Positions 23,632-32,722 of a DNA stretch of 64,000 nt are shown one piece after another (within the stretch, counting starts at the first letter, position 1; every line of letters starts with the position of its first letter). The position numbers were made by a program, and so were the translations under genes. Source of the stretch: Solimonas thermocellulolyticum (GTDB lineage Bacteria; Pseudomonadota; Gammaproteobacteria; Nevskiales; Nevskiaceae); the NCBI RefSeq assembly GCF_040327995.1, contig NZ_JBEPIJ010000003.1:186001-250000 (forward strand). Reading direction: 5' to 3'. Under the pieces are notes generated by a model, which did no database searches, was not told the DNA's origin, and was given only the letters and a program-made list of their open reading frames with translations.

Positions 23632-24375
23632 ATGCGCGTCGTGATCGTGGACGATGAACCGCTGGCGCGTGAACGCCTGCGACGCCTGCTTCAGGAATTC
23701 CCGGGCTACGAGGTCGTCGGCGAGGCCGGTGACGGCGAGACCGCACTGGACGTGATCGACGACGAGGAGCCGGATCTCGTGCTGCTCGACATCCGCATGG
23801 GCGGGATCGACGGCTTGCAGGTCGGACGCCAGCTCGCCGAAATGGACGTGCCGCCGGCGGTGATCTTCACCACCGCCTACTCCGAGCACGCGCTTTCGGC
23901 CTTCGATGCCAGCGCGCAGGGTTATCTGCTCAAACCCATCCGTCTGGAAAAGCTGCGTGACGCGTTGCAGCGCGTGCGCAAGCCAACTCGCGCGCAAAAG
24001 CCGCAGGGCACTTCGGCAGCCGGCGACGGCAAACCCAAGCGGGAGTTCGTGCTCGCGACGACGCGCGACGGCCTGGTGCGCGTGCCGTTCGACGAGATCC
24101 TCTACTTTCTTGCGGACCAGAAGTACACCACGGTGTATCACCTGCACGGCGAGGTGCTGATCGAGGAATCGCTCAAGACGCTGGAGATCGACTTCGCGCC
24201 GCTGTTCCTGCGCGTGCACCGCAAGGCGCTGGTCAACACGCGCTACATCGCCGGGCTCGAACGCGATCGCCACGGCGATCCGCATCACTGGCTCAAGCTC
24301 AAGCACGTCGCCGACCCGTTGCCGGTGTCGCGGCGCCGGCTTGCCGAGGTGCGGCGCTTCCTCACGGAAACCTGA
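23632..24375 (+). CDS. algR: LytTR response regulator AlgR
   Basis: 247 aa. Receiver domain 1-120 with VIVDDEPLARERL, phospho-acceptor Asp53 in LLDIRMGG and KPIRLEKL. The LytTR DNA-binding domain is at about 140-245 (YFLADQKYTTVYHL, FLRVHRKALVNTRYI). ATG 23632 is preferred over the GTG two codons earlier because of its spacing from AGAGGGGAG. It follows algZ by two bases and is 62 bases ahead of hemC, the same order as in Pseudomonas. Confidence 0.93.
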   Translation: MRVVIVDDEPLARERLRRLLQEFPGYEVVGEAGDGETALDVIDDEEPDLVLLDIRMGGIDGLQVGRQLAEMDVPPAVIFTTAYSEHALSAFDASAQGYLLKPIRLEKLRDALQRVRKPTRAQKPQGTSAAGDGKPKREFVLATTRDGLVRVPFDEILYFLADQKYTTVYHLHGEVLIEESLKTLEIDFAPLFLRVHRKALVNTRYIAGLERDRHGDPHHWLKLKHVADPLPVSRRRLAEVRRFLTET

Positions 24376-24437
24376 GCGTCGTTGCCGGGCTCGTGTGACA
24401 ATGCGGGGCGATCCAGCGCCCGAAAGACCCTCCTCGC

Positions 24438-25361
24438 ATGAAGCTTCGCATCGCCACGCGCGAATCTCCGTTGGCGCTCTGGCAGGCCCATCACGTGCGC
24501 GAACGGCTGCAGCAGGCCCACGCGGGCCTCGCCGTCGAGCTGGTGCCGATGACCACACAGGGCGATCGGCTGCTCGGCAGCTCGTTGGCCACGATCGGCG
24601 GCAAGGGCTTGTTCGTCAAAGAATTGGAGCAGGCGTTGCTGGACCGGCGCGCCGACATCGCCGTGCATTCGATGAAGGACGTCCCGGTGCAGCAGCCCGA
24701 TGGCCTGATGCTCGCCGCCTTCCTGCATGGCGAAGACCCGCGCGATGCCTTCGTCTCCAATGCGTACGCCGCGTTCGACGCGCTGCCGCAGGGTGCGCAC
24801 GTCGGCACCTCGAGCCTGCGTCGGCAGGCGCAGCTTCGACATCTGCGGCCGGACCTGCGCGTGACCGAGCTGCGCGGCAATGTCGGCACGCGCCTGCGCA
24901 AGCTCGACGAAGGCCAGTATGACGCGATTTTGCTCGCCGCCGCCGGGTTGGTGCGGCTGGGGCTGGCCGGACGTATCCGCGAGCGTTTCCCGGTCGAGCG
25001 CTTCGTGCCGGCGATCGGTCAGGGCATCATCGGCATCGAGTGTCGCGCAGACGATGCGCATACGCGCGCGCTGCTCGCGCCGCTGCATGATGCGCGTTCG
25101 CAGCATCGGCTCGCCGCCGAACGCGCGATGAACGCGCGGCTCGGTGGCGCCTGTCAGGTGCCGGTCGCCGGGCACGCCGTCGTCCAAGGCGACCGGTTGC
25201 GCCTCGTCGGTCTGGTCGGCGCGCCGGACGGCTCGGTTCTACTGCGCGACCAGATCGAAGGGGCGCGCAACGACGCGGCTGCGCTCGGCGAGCAGCTTGC
25301 CCAGCGTTTGCTCGACGCCGGTGCGCGCGCGATTCTCGCGCCGCTCGGCTTTCGCCTTTGA
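24438..25361 (+). CDS. hemC: Hydroxymethylbilane synthase (porphobilinogen deaminase)
   Basis: 307 aa. It polymerises four porphobilinogens to hydroxymethylbilane in heme synthesis. Visible: IATRESPLALWQA start, GGKGLFVKELE, HSMKDVP, TSSLRRQAQL, and LGGACQVPVA with Cys239, the attachment site of the dipyrromethane cofactor. All key residues are present. hemD starts two bases after the stop, so the hem genes are co-transcribed. Confidence 0.97.
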   Translation: MKLRIATRESPLALWQAHHVRERLQQAHAGLAVELVPMTTQGDRLLGSSLATIGGKGLFVKELEQALLDRRADIAVHSMKDVPVQQPDGLMLAAFLHGEDPRDAFVSNAYAAFDALPQGAHVGTSSLRRQAQLRHLRPDLRVTELRGNVGTRLRKLDEGQYDAILLAAAGLVRLGLAGRIRERFPVERFVPAIGQGIIGIECRADDAHTRALLAPLHDARSQHRLAAERAMNARLGGACQVPVAGHAVVQGDRLRLVGLVGAPDGSVLLRDQIEGARNDAAALGEQLAQRLLDAGARAILAPLGFRL

Positions 25362-25363
25362 CG

Positions 25364-27301
25364 ATGACCGAACCGGCGACGCTCGACGGTCTGCGCGTGC
25401 TGGTCACGCGCCCGGCCGAGCAGGCCGAGCCGCTGTGTCGGCTGCTGGAGCGTCATGGCGCCCGGGTCACGCGCTTGCCGTTGCAGGTCATCGAGCCGGT
25501 GCGCCAGGGGGCGAGCGCTGCAGCCCGATTGCAGCGGCAGCGGCAGGCGCGAGCATGGATCTTCACCAGTGTCAACGCCGTGCGCTACGCCCGTGCGCTC
25601 GATGCCGGGGTGTGGCCCACGTGCATCGCCGTCGGCCCGGCGACTGCCGCCGCGCTGCGGCAGGCCGGGATCGAGGAGGTGATCACACCGGCGCAACGGC
25701 ACGACAGCGACGGGGTACTGGCGCTGGACCTGCTGCATGATGTGCGCGACCAGGACGTGGTGCTGGTCACCGGCGAAGGCGGGCGCGATGCGATCGAAAC
25801 CGGGCTCGCCGCGCGCGCTGCGCGGGTCACGCGCGTGGAGGTCTACCGCCGGGTCGCGCTGCCGCATACGCCAGAAGCACTCGCGCGCGCCTGCGCCGAC
25901 GTCGATGCCGCCGTCTTCACCAACGGCGAATCGCTGCGCCTGATGTTCACACGCATCGCCGACGATGCGCGACTGAGACTGCTCGACCTGCAACTGGTTG
26001 TGCCCAGCCGGCGTGTGGTAGAACAGGCGCTCGAACTCGGCTTCAGAACCGCGCCGCTGGTCCCCGAGCAAACGGGCGACGCCGGATACCTGCGCGTCCT
26101 CGAGCACTGGTGGCAGACCCGGGACAGGCCTTCCCGCATGACTGATCAAAACCCCAAGCAGGATTCCGAATCACCCCCGACGGACGCTGCGGCTACCATG
26201 GCCGCCGCCGTGCCCGAGGCCCCGACCGAGTCCGGCTCTGAGACGGGCGCCGCAGCCGGCGCCGAGGTTGCAGCAGCAGTGCCGACTGCGGCTGGACGGG
26301 GGCGCGCCGCCCTATGGGGACTGCTCGTGCTGCTGGTCGGCTTGGCGTTAGTCGCCGCTGTCGGCTGGGAAGGCTGGCGCCGGATCGAGGCGATGATGGC
26401 CGAGCGTGATGCACGCATCGACCGCCTGCAGGCCAGCGTCGATGCCGGCGGCGCGCAAGTCGAACGCCTGCAGACGCGTGTCGCCGATCAGGCCGTCGCG
26501 GTGCAGCGCAACGCCACGCAGATCGCGCGCTTCGGCGAGCGTCTCGATGCCCAGGACCAGGCGATTGGCCTTTTGCGCGAGGAGCTCGGTGGCGGCCGCA
26601 TCCGTGTACAGCTCGCCGTCGTCGAGCAGTTGCTGCTGCTTGCCAACGACCGCTTGCAGGTCGGCCGCGAGGTCGACGCCGCGATCACCGCGCTCGAAGC
26701 CGCGGACACACGACTGGCGGCGCTCGCCGATCCGCGCTTGTTCGCGGTGCGCGAGGCGATCGCGCGCGAACGCACGGCATTGCAGGCGGTGCCGCGCGCC
26801 GATATTCCGGGCGCCGCGCTCGTGCTGGCGAGTCTGATCGAGCGGGCGATGCGGTTCGCACTCAAGGCGCAGGTGCCGGAGCGCTTCACGCCAGTGCCGC
26901 GCGCAGCCGACACAGACGAGGTCGAACCGACCTCACGCGGGCAGCGCGCGTGGCTCGCGCTGCGACGCGCGGTGTCCAGCGCGTTCACGATCCGTCGCGA
27001 AGCCGGGCCGCCGCCGCAGATGCTCAGCGATGAGCAGGACGCGCTGATCCGCCAAGTGCTCGCGCTCAAGCTCGAAGGCGCGCGCGCCGCGCTGCTACGT
27101 CGGGATGCTGCGACCTTCCGCGAGCTGTGTCGCTCGGCTTCGGCCTGGCTCGGGGAGTACTTCAGCGACGGTGATCCAGCCATCGAGGCCGCGCGTGCAG
27201 AGCTGACGCGGCTGCAGGATCTGCAGCTCGATCCGCCGCTGCCGGACATCAGCGCGAGTCTCGTGCTCCTCAGAGCGCAACTGGAGCCCGCACCGCAATG
27301 A
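25364..27301 (+). CDS. hemDX: Fused uroporphyrinogen-III synthase (HemD) and HemX
   Basis: 645 aa. Residues about 1-255 are uroporphyrinogen-III synthase (GLRVLVTRPAEQAEPL, WIFTSVNAVRYA, VLVTGEGGRD, VFTNGESL), which closes hydroxymethylbilane to uroporphyrinogen III. A polar Ala/Pro-rich linker leads to one membrane helix (ALWGLLVLLVGLALVAAVG, near 320-338). A coiled-coil HemX domain follows (ERDARIDRLQASVD, LLREELGGG, VEQLLLLANDRLQV). HemD and HemX are usually separate; here one frame joins them with no stop, and a sequencing artefact would have to remove a stop to produce this. ATG 25364 is preferred to the TTG two codons earlier. The function of HemX is not well defined. Confidence 0.92.
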   Translation: MTEPATLDGLRVLVTRPAEQAEPLCRLLERHGARVTRLPLQVIEPVRQGASAAARLQRQRQARAWIFTSVNAVRYARALDAGVWPTCIAVGPATAAALRQAGIEEVITPAQRHDSDGVLALDLLHDVRDQDVVLVTGEGGRDAIETGLAARAARVTRVEVYRRVALPHTPEALARACADVDAAVFTNGESLRLMFTRIADDARLRLLDLQLVVPSRRVVEQALELGFRTAPLVPEQTGDAGYLRVLEHWWQTRDRPSRMTDQNPKQDSESPPTDAAATMAAAVPEAPTESGSETGAAAGAEVAAAVPTAAGRGRAALWGLLVLLVGLALVAAVGWEGWRRIEAMMAERDARIDRLQASVDAGGAQVERLQTRVADQAVAVQRNATQIARFGERLDAQDQAIGLLREELGGGRIRVQLAVVEQLLLLANDRLQVGREVDAAITALEAADTRLAALADPRLFAVREAIARERTALQAVPRADIPGAALVLASLIERAMRFALKAQVPERFTPVPRAADTDEVEPTSRGQRAWLALRRAVSSAFTIRREAGPPPQMLSDEQDALIRQVLALKLEGARAALLRRDAATFRELCRSASAWLGEYFSDGDPAIEAARAELTRLQDLQLDPPLPDISASLVLLRAQLEPAPQ

Positions 27302-28485
27302 TCCGCACGCTGCTGATCGCGGTCGTCGCGCTGGCGCTGGGCGCCGCTGCAGCCTGGTATCTGCGCGACGAGACCGGCTATGTGCTGCTGGGCTTCCGCG
27401 GCTGGATCGTCGAGACCTCGCTGCTCGGCCTGCTGCTCGGGCTTGCGCTGCTGATGTTCGGCGTCTGGTTGCTGCTGCGCCTGCTGGTCAGTGGTGTGCG
27501 TCTGCCGCAGTCGTTACGCACGATGATGGAACGTCGCCGCCGCGAGCGCGCGCAGCGCTCCTTCGAGGCCGGGCTGCTGCATTTACTCGAAGGCGACTGG
27601 CAGCGCGCGGAAGTCGAACTGGTGCGCCGCGCCGCGGACCACCATGCCGCGCAGCTCAACTACCTGGCCGCGGCGCGCGCGGCGCAGCGCCTGGGCGCCG
27701 GCGAGCGGCGCGATCACTACCTGCGGCTCGCTACCAACCTGTCACCTCAGGTCGAACGTGCGGCCCTTTTGACGCGCGCCGAGCTGCAGATCGAGCGCGG
27801 CGAGTTCGTCGCTGCGCGCGAGTCCGCCGAGCGCTTGCGTCAGATCGATCCACAGCAGCCCTATGCCGCCGAATTGCTCGCCGAAGCGCTGAGCGGCCTC
27901 GGTGACTGGGAAGCGCTGCGGTGTCTGCTGCAGGAGCCTGCGGTCACCGCGAGACTCAATCCCGCCAAGCGCCGCAAGCTGCTGGAGCGTGCGCTGCTCG
28001 AACGCCTGCGCATGGCCGAGGGCGAGGCACGCCTGGAACGGCTCAAGGCCCTGTGGAGTGAAGCGCCGGCCGATGCACGCCAGTGGCCCGCCGTGCGTCT
28101 GCAGTATGCGCACAGTCTCGCGCGCCTCAACGCCCAGGCCGAAGCGATGGCGCTGGCCAGCGACACACTGGCGCGCGAGTGGGACGCGGGGCTGGCCGAG
28201 CTCTACGGCAGCCTCGAACCCGCCGACGTCGTCGCGCAGCTCGCGACCATCGAGCAGTGGCTGACGCGCTACGGCGAACGGCCGGAATTGCTGCTCGCCG
28301 CGGGTCGCGCCTGCCTGCGCAACCGTCTATGGGGCAAGGCGCGCAGCTATCTCGAAGCGGTGATCAGGCTCGCACCATCGGCGGCCGCGTATCTCGCGCT
28401 CGCCCGTGTCTGCGAGCAGACGCAACAGCCGGACGAGGCGCAAAGGCTCTACCGGCAGGGGTTGGAGTTGACGGTCGCGCCGTGA
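27298..28485 (+). CDS. hemY: Heme biosynthesis-associated TPR protein HemY
   Basis: 395 aa. Two N-terminal membrane helices (IRTLLIAVVALALGAAAAWYL and LLGLLLGLALLMFGVWLLLRLLV) are the HemY_N domain. A tetratricopeptide-rich region follows (QRSFEAGLLHLLEGDWQRAE, RAELQIERGEFVAARESAERL, AYLALARVCEQTQQPDEAQRLYRQG). The start overlaps the hemDX stop by four bases (ATGA). This is the bacterial HemY of hemCDXY operons, not the protoporphyrinogen oxidase also called HemY in Gram-positives. Its exact role is unclear. Confidence 0.93.
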   Translation: MIRTLLIAVVALALGAAAAWYLRDETGYVLLGFRGWIVETSLLGLLLGLALLMFGVWLLLRLLVSGVRLPQSLRTMMERRRRERAQRSFEAGLLHLLEGDWQRAEVELVRRAADHHAAQLNYLAAARAAQRLGAGERRDHYLRLATNLSPQVERAALLTRAELQIERGEFVAARESAERLRQIDPQQPYAAELLAEALSGLGDWEALRCLLQEPAVTARLNPAKRRKLLERALLERLRMAEGEARLERLKALWSEAPADARQWPAVRLQYAHSLARLNAQAEAMALASDTLAREWDAGLAELYGSLEPADVVAQLATIEQWLTRYGERPELLLAAGRACLRNRLWGKARSYLEAVIRLAPSAAAYLALARVCEQTQQPDEAQRLYRQGLELTVAP

Positions 28486-28498
28486 ACGCCCGGGGGCT

Positions 28499-29542
28499 TT
28501 ATGCCATTCCCGGCCAGGTTTCGTGGGCGTAGTCGAAGCTGTCGTAGAACAGGTGATCGGCGTCGAGGCCGGCGGCGGCAAAGGCTTGCTTGCCGGCGCG
28601 CACCATCGCCGGCGGCCCGGACAGATAGGCCGCAAAGCCGCGCAGCACGGGATGTGCCCGCAGCACGGCTTCGTGCACCAAACCGGTCGCGCCGTCCCAA
28701 CCCGGTTCCGGTTCCGACAACACCGGCACGTAGCGTAGCCATGCATGCCTGCGCGACCACTGCGTGAGGCGTTCGTGTAGATACAGATCGCGCTGTGCGC
28801 GCACGCCCCAGTACAGATACACCCTGCGTTCGCACGCATCGCGCGTGAGGGCTTCGAGCATCGCGTGAATCGGCGCGATGCCGGTGCCGCCGGCCACCAT
28901 CACCGTGGGCCGTGCGGCGTCATCGCGCAGATAGAACGCGCCGAGCGGGCCTTCGAAGCGCAGGATCGCGCGTTCCGGCATCTCATGCGCCGCCCACTGC
29001 GCGAAGCGTCCGCCGGGCGCGACGCGGATGTGAAGTTCCAGCGTCGGGTTCGTAGCGTCCACCTGCGGTGCGTTGGCCAGCGAAAAGCTGCGGCGGCGGC
29101 CGTCGTCGAGCAGCAGGTCGATGTACTGCCCCGGCATCCAGGTGAACGCGCCTGCGCTCGCACTGCCCCTCGGTAGCTTGAGGCTCAGGCCGAGCACGTC
29201 GTGCGCGAGCCAGGTCCGGGATTGCACGCGGCACGGCAGTTGCCGCGGCCGCAGTGCGTCGAGCTGCGGCGGCTGGTGCAGGTCGAGCAAAAGGTCCGAG
29301 CGCGGCCGGGCGAGGCACATCAGGATGTAGCCCGCTTCGACTTCCGCTGCGGACAGCCCCGGCGGCGGAAACGGATACTCCACAAGCCCTTCGAGCTTGC
29401 GCACGCGGCACGAGGCGCAGCCGCCGGATTGGCAGCCGAACGGCAGCGCGAGATGATGCCGCAGACCCGCCTGCAGCACGGTTTCGTCGGGCGAGACCTC
29501 GAAGACCGTTTCGCGGCCCGCCAACCGCACGCGATGTGTCAT
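28499..29542 (-). CDS. Ferredoxin-type NAD(P)H/FAD reductase (CDP-6-deoxy-delta-3,4-glucoseen reductase-like)
   Basis: 347 aa. An N-terminal plant-type 2Fe-2S domain has GCQSGGCASCRV plus a later cysteine in YILMCLARP. The FAD-binding barrel shows RRSFSLANAP (RxxS motif) and GGRFAQWAA. The NAD(P) domain has VAGGTGIAPIHAMLEAL and YWGVRAQRDLY, ending YDSF. This is the AscD-like reductase common in Gammaproteobacteria, usually an electron donor rather than a deoxysugar enzyme unless sugar genes are nearby; none are here. The start codon is only 12 bases from that of the divergent epimerase gene. Confidence 0.87.
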   Translation of the reverse strand: MTHRVRLAGRETVFEVSPDETVLQAGLRHHLALPFGCQSGGCASCRVRKLEGLVEYPFPPPGLSAAEVEAGYILMCLARPRSDLLLDLHQPPQLDALRPRQLPCRVQSRTWLAHDVLGLSLKLPRGSASAGAFTWMPGQYIDLLLDDGRRRSFSLANAPQVDATNPTLELHIRVAPGGRFAQWAAHEMPERAILRFEGPLGAFYLRDDAARPTVMVAGGTGIAPIHAMLEALTRDACERRVYLYWGVRAQRDLYLHERLTQWSRRHAWLRYVPVLSEPEPGWDGATGLVHEAVLRAHPVLRGFAAYLSGPPAMVRAGKQAFAAAGLDADHLFYDSFDYAHETWPGMA

Positions 29543-29554
29543 GCTCGCGGCACC

Positions 29555-30424
29555 ATGAATGAACTCCAGCATCCGCCGCGCGCGTTGATCGCGGGTTGCG
29601 GCGACATCGGTTTGCGTGTGGCGCGACGTTTGCGCGCAGCGGGCGGCGAGGTTACGGCAATCCTGCGCGACCCGCAAAAGCGCGCGCCGCTCGATGCGAT
29701 CGGCGCTGCGGTGCGCATCGACGATCTCGATCGACCCACCGACGCCGGTGATTGGCCGTGGCTGTTCTGGTTCGCGCCGCCGCCGCCCGAGGGCGAGATC
29801 GATGCGCGGCTGCGCGGCTGGCTCGCGGCGCAGCGCGGGCGTATCGGCCGCGTCGTCTACATTTCCACGTCCGCGGTGTACGGCGACTGCGACGGTCGCT
29901 GGATCGACGAGGACGAACCGCTCAAGCCACAAAGCGCGCGAGGCCGGCGGCGTCTCGACGCGGAAAAGGTACTCGCCAACTGGTGCCGCGCGACCGGCGC
30001 GCAGCACGTGATTCTGCGTGTGCCCGGCATCTACGGCCCCGGCCGCTGGCCGCTGCAGCGTCTTAGTGCCGGGCTGCCGGTGCTCCGCGCCGAGGACGCG
30101 CCGTACAGCAATCGCGTGCACGCCGATGATCTCGCCGCGGCCGCGGTGCTGGCCGCTGCGCGCGGTGTGGATGGGCACGCCTACAACATCGCCGATGGTG
30201 AGCCGACGACGATGACCGACTACTTCACGCAGGTTGCGCGTCGCTTCGGCCTGCCCGAGCCACCGGTGGTCGATCGCGCCGAGGCGCGGCGCGTCTTCAC
30301 CCCGGCGATGTGGTCGTTCATGGAGGAGTCCAAGCGGCTGCGCATCGAGCGCGCCCGCACCGAGCTCGGCTTTGCGCCGCGTTATCCGAATCTGGCAGCC
30401 GGTCTGGCCGCCGCGGATGGTTGA
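29555..30424 (+). CDS. NAD(P)-dependent epimerase/SDR protein (YeeZ-like)
   Basis: 289 aa. It opens with a Rossmann loop ALIAGCGDIGLRVARRL (GxGxxG) and has YISTSAVYGDCDG (serine and tyrosine of the extended SDR active site) and VPGIYGPGRWPL. It resembles E. coli YeeZ and related epimerase-like proteins of unknown substrate. The usual YxxxK lysine is not obvious after the tyrosine, so catalysis may differ. ATG 29555 is chosen because the Rossmann fold starts right after it. It is divergent from the ferredoxin reductase. Confidence 0.82.
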   Translation: MNELQHPPRALIAGCGDIGLRVARRLRAAGGEVTAILRDPQKRAPLDAIGAAVRIDDLDRPTDAGDWPWLFWFAPPPPEGEIDARLRGWLAAQRGRIGRVVYISTSAVYGDCDGRWIDEDEPLKPQSARGRRRLDAEKVLANWCRATGAQHVILRVPGIYGPGRWPLQRLSAGLPVLRAEDAPYSNRVHADDLAAAAVLAAARGVDGHAYNIADGEPTTMTDYFTQVARRFGLPEPPVVDRAEARRVFTPAMWSFMEESKRLRIERARTELGFAPRYPNLAAGLAAADG

Positions 30425-30480
30425 TCGCACCGGCCGGGTACACGGTCGCGATCCGCGCCTCCCGCGCAAAGATGCGCGCG

Positions 30481-30614
30481 ATGAGCCTGATCGACGAGTT
30501 CGGGCCGCTCGCGATGCGCGGCAACGTGATCGATCTTGCCGTCGGCGTGGTCATCGGCCGGCCTTCGGCGAGATCGTCTCGTCGCTGGTCGGTGAGATCT
30601 CGACGAGCCGCTGA
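30481..30614 (+). pseudogene. mscL: mscL remnant (large-conductance mechanosensitive channel, N-terminal stump)
   Basis: MSLIDEFGPLAMRGNVIDLA followed by VGVVIG is the unmistakable start of MscL. A frame change near 30558 then leads to PAFGEIVSSLVGEI, the next MscL segment, in another frame, ending at a stop at 30614. Only about 40 of about 136 residues are left; the rest is gone and the convergent patatin gene ends six bases further on. No functional channel can be made from it. Confidence 0.8.
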
Positions 30615-30619
30615 GCGGA

Positions 30620-32098
30620 TCAGCGCGACGCGACGCGACGCAGTACCGGCCGGCGCTGCTGAAGCAGCTCGTGCTCACGCGCCTTGAGCAGGCGCAGGCA
30701 GTCCTCGAAGGTACGCGAGATCCGCGTCTGGTTGCGGATGCGTTCGAGCTTGGGCCAGGTGGCGCGCTCGCCGGAGCGCACGTAGCGCTGGATGTCTTCC
30801 GGCGTCGGGTTGGTGAACGTGCGCAGCACGCGTCGTGGCGTGCTGCGCGGGTAGATGTTGATGTCGCCCGAGTAGCGCTGGCGCACGACGTTGTCGATCT
30901 TGCCGAGGACGCGGCCGCTGCCGTAGGGATCCAGATGCTTGCGCGCCAGCGACAGCGCGCCGCTGCCGCCGGACTTGACCAGCTCGGCGGCCAGCGGCAC
31001 GACCCCGCGACGGCCCTGCTGCTCGCGGTCGATCCGCGCCATGAACGGCACGATGTGCGGATTGGTCTGGCTGACGATGTAGTGGTTGACGTTGTGCAGC
31101 CGCGCGATGCGCAGCATCGGCAGATCGGCGGAGAGGGTGCCGTCGATCCAGCGCTTGCCGGGCATGTACGGCACGATCTGGCCTTCGTAGTCGCGCGCCT
31201 GCAGCGCCACCGGCGGGAACACGCCGGGGACTGCGCACGAGGCCAGCACCGCGCGGCGCAGGATCACGTGCGGCGCGGTCAGGTAATTGAGCAGCCGGCC
31301 CTGCTGGTGCGGCTCGGCCGGCGACACGGTGACGCAGATGATGCGCTTGCTGTAATCGAAGGCTTCGACGAAGCTCCGGTCGCCGATGTTCGCGGCGAGA
31401 CAACGTTCGAGCTGCGCGCCGTCCATCATGGCGCCGCCCTTGAGCGCTTCACGCAGGCCCAGGGCGCGGAAGGCATCAAGGTCGAGGCCGCCGGGCTGGA
31501 ACAGGGCGTCGATTTCCTCGTCGAGCCGTGTGCCGACGGTGGCGGCGATGATCGAGCCGGCGCTCGATCCGGAAATCACACGGGGCAGCAACTGCGCTTC
31601 GTGCAGGGCCTTGATCACGCCCAGATGGAACAGGCCCAGCGTGCCGCCGCCGGACAGCAGCAGCGCCGAGCGGCCGAAGGCCATGGCGGTGCGCTTGAAG
31701 AACTGGATCTTGTCCTCGAAGCCGAAGTCGGGGAAGTCCCCGGCGCAGACGAAGTCCAGACAGCGCGTGACTTCGGCGATGTACTCCTCGATCAGGCGCT
31801 TGGTGCCGACACGGGCAATGCCGTAGAGCGCCGGGTTGGACATGTTGCCGAGATTGCCGTGCAGCCCCTCGTAGAGATCGAAGGCGAGCTGACGCGCGTC
31901 GCCGGCCTGGCGCAGGCGGCGCAGCGCGGTGAGCCGCTCGCGGATCAGCAGGTAGTCGTAGTCGTCGCTGGTATCGTCCTGCTTCCAGTCCTCGGCACCT
32001 TCGAGGCGGTCGAGTTCGAGCGCGATCTCGCGCCAGCTTCGGTAGTCGGCGGCGTTGTCGAGGTCCTGGATCCGCTGGGCGATGAGCTTGCGGGACAT
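30620..32098 (-). CDS. Patatin-like phospholipase with DUF3336 domain
   Basis: 492 aa. The N-terminal DUF3336 region (about 1-130) precedes a patatin domain with the oxyanion-hole SGGGTLGLFHLGV, nucleophile serine in ISGSSAGSI and the Asp of DGTLSADLP. DUF3336-patatin proteins act as lipid acyl hydrolases, sometimes on storage lipids. ATG 32098 (MSRKLIAQRIQDLDN) is chosen, with AGGA about 10 bases upstream; ATGs at 32110 and 32116 are alternatives. It is divergent from the DUF456 gene. The C-terminus is rich in arginine. Confidence 0.9.
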   Translation of the reverse strand: MSRKLIAQRIQDLDNAADYRSWREIALELDRLEGAEDWKQDDTSDDYDYLLIRERLTALRRLRQAGDARQLAFDLYEGLHGNLGNMSNPALYGIARVGTKRLIEEYIAEVTRCLDFVCAGDFPDFGFEDKIQFFKRTAMAFGRSALLLSGGGTLGLFHLGVIKALHEAQLLPRVISGSSAGSIIAATVGTRLDEEIDALFQPGGLDLDAFRALGLREALKGGAMMDGAQLERCLAANIGDRSFVEAFDYSKRIICVTVSPAEPHQQGRLLNYLTAPHVILRRAVLASCAVPGVFPPVALQARDYEGQIVPYMPGKRWIDGTLSADLPMLRIARLHNVNHYIVSQTNPHIVPFMARIDREQQGRRGVVPLAAELVKSGGSGALSLARKHLDPYGSGRVLGKIDNVVRQRYSGDINIYPRSTPRRVLRTFTNPTPEDIQRYVRSGERATWPKLERIRNQTRISRTFEDCLRLLKAREHELLQQRRPVLRRVASR

Positions 32099-32188
32099 TC
32101 TGGGGGGCATCCTCATCGCCGCCGAGTGTAAGCGATTTGGTGCACTGCGGAAGACGGGTTCGTTCACCTTTCGTCGGCGACGAACGTC

Positions 32189-32194
32189 TAAGCT
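32189..32194 (+). promoter_or_regulatory. Probable -10 element of the DUF456 gene
   Basis: TAAGCT lies 28 bases before the ATG at 32223. The same hexamer occurs 33 and 32 bases before pip and phhA. A -35 is not clear. Confidence 0.35.
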
Positions 32195-32222
32195 GTCGCG
32201 TCTCTGGTACTCGACATCGCCC

Positions 32223-32714
32223 ATGGACCCCGTCGTCATCACCTTGTCGTGGTTGGCCGTCGTCGCCTTGATCGCGGTCGGCATCGCCGGTGCGGTGCTG
32301 CCGGCGCTGCCCGGCGTGCCCTTGGTCTTCGTCGGTCTGTGGCTCGCGGCGTGGATCGACGGTTACGCGCGCGTGGGTAGCGGCACGCTGGTCGTGCTCG
32401 GCGTGCTGACGGCGCTGGCGCTACTGATCGACTTCGTCGCCTCGGCGCTCGGCGCCAAGCGCGTCGGCGCCAGTCCCAAGGCGGTTACCGGCGCTGTGCT
32501 CGGCAGCCTGGTCGGCCTGTTCTTCGGCTTGCCAGGCATCATCCTCGGGCCCTTCGTCGGCGCGGTACTCGGCGAGTTGGCGACGCAGCGCAATTTCGAT
32601 CACGCCACCCGCGTCGGCATCGCCACGTGGATGGGTTTGCTGTTCGGCACCATCGCCAAGCTGGTGACCTCGCTGGTGATGGTCGGGATCTTCGTGTTCG
32701 CCTACTTCTGGTGA
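32223..32714 (+). CDS. DUF456 family membrane protein
   Basis: 163 aa, very hydrophobic, with glycine-zipper-like helices typical of DUF456: LVALIAVGIAGAVLPALPGVPLVF-like opening, FVASALGAKRVGASPKAV, and LVGLFFGLPGIILGPFVGAVLGEL. It is an inner-membrane protein of unknown function. The gene stands alone between divergent patatin and convergent mltD. Start ATG 32223 directly precedes the first helix. Confidence 0.85.
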   Translation: MDPVVITLSWLAVVALIAVGIAGAVLPALPGVPLVFVGLWLAAWIDGYARVGSGTLVVLGVLTALALLIDFVASALGAKRVGASPKAVTGAVLGSLVGLFFGLPGIILGPFVGAVLGELATQRNFDHATRVGIATWMGLLFGTIAKLVTSLVMVGIFVFAYFW

Positions 32715-32722
32715 GGTGCTGA

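Noticed and set aside
30671..32131. Plus-strand frame of 486 codons over the patatin gene
   Set aside because: Antisense shadow; the patatin motifs on the minus strand are intact.
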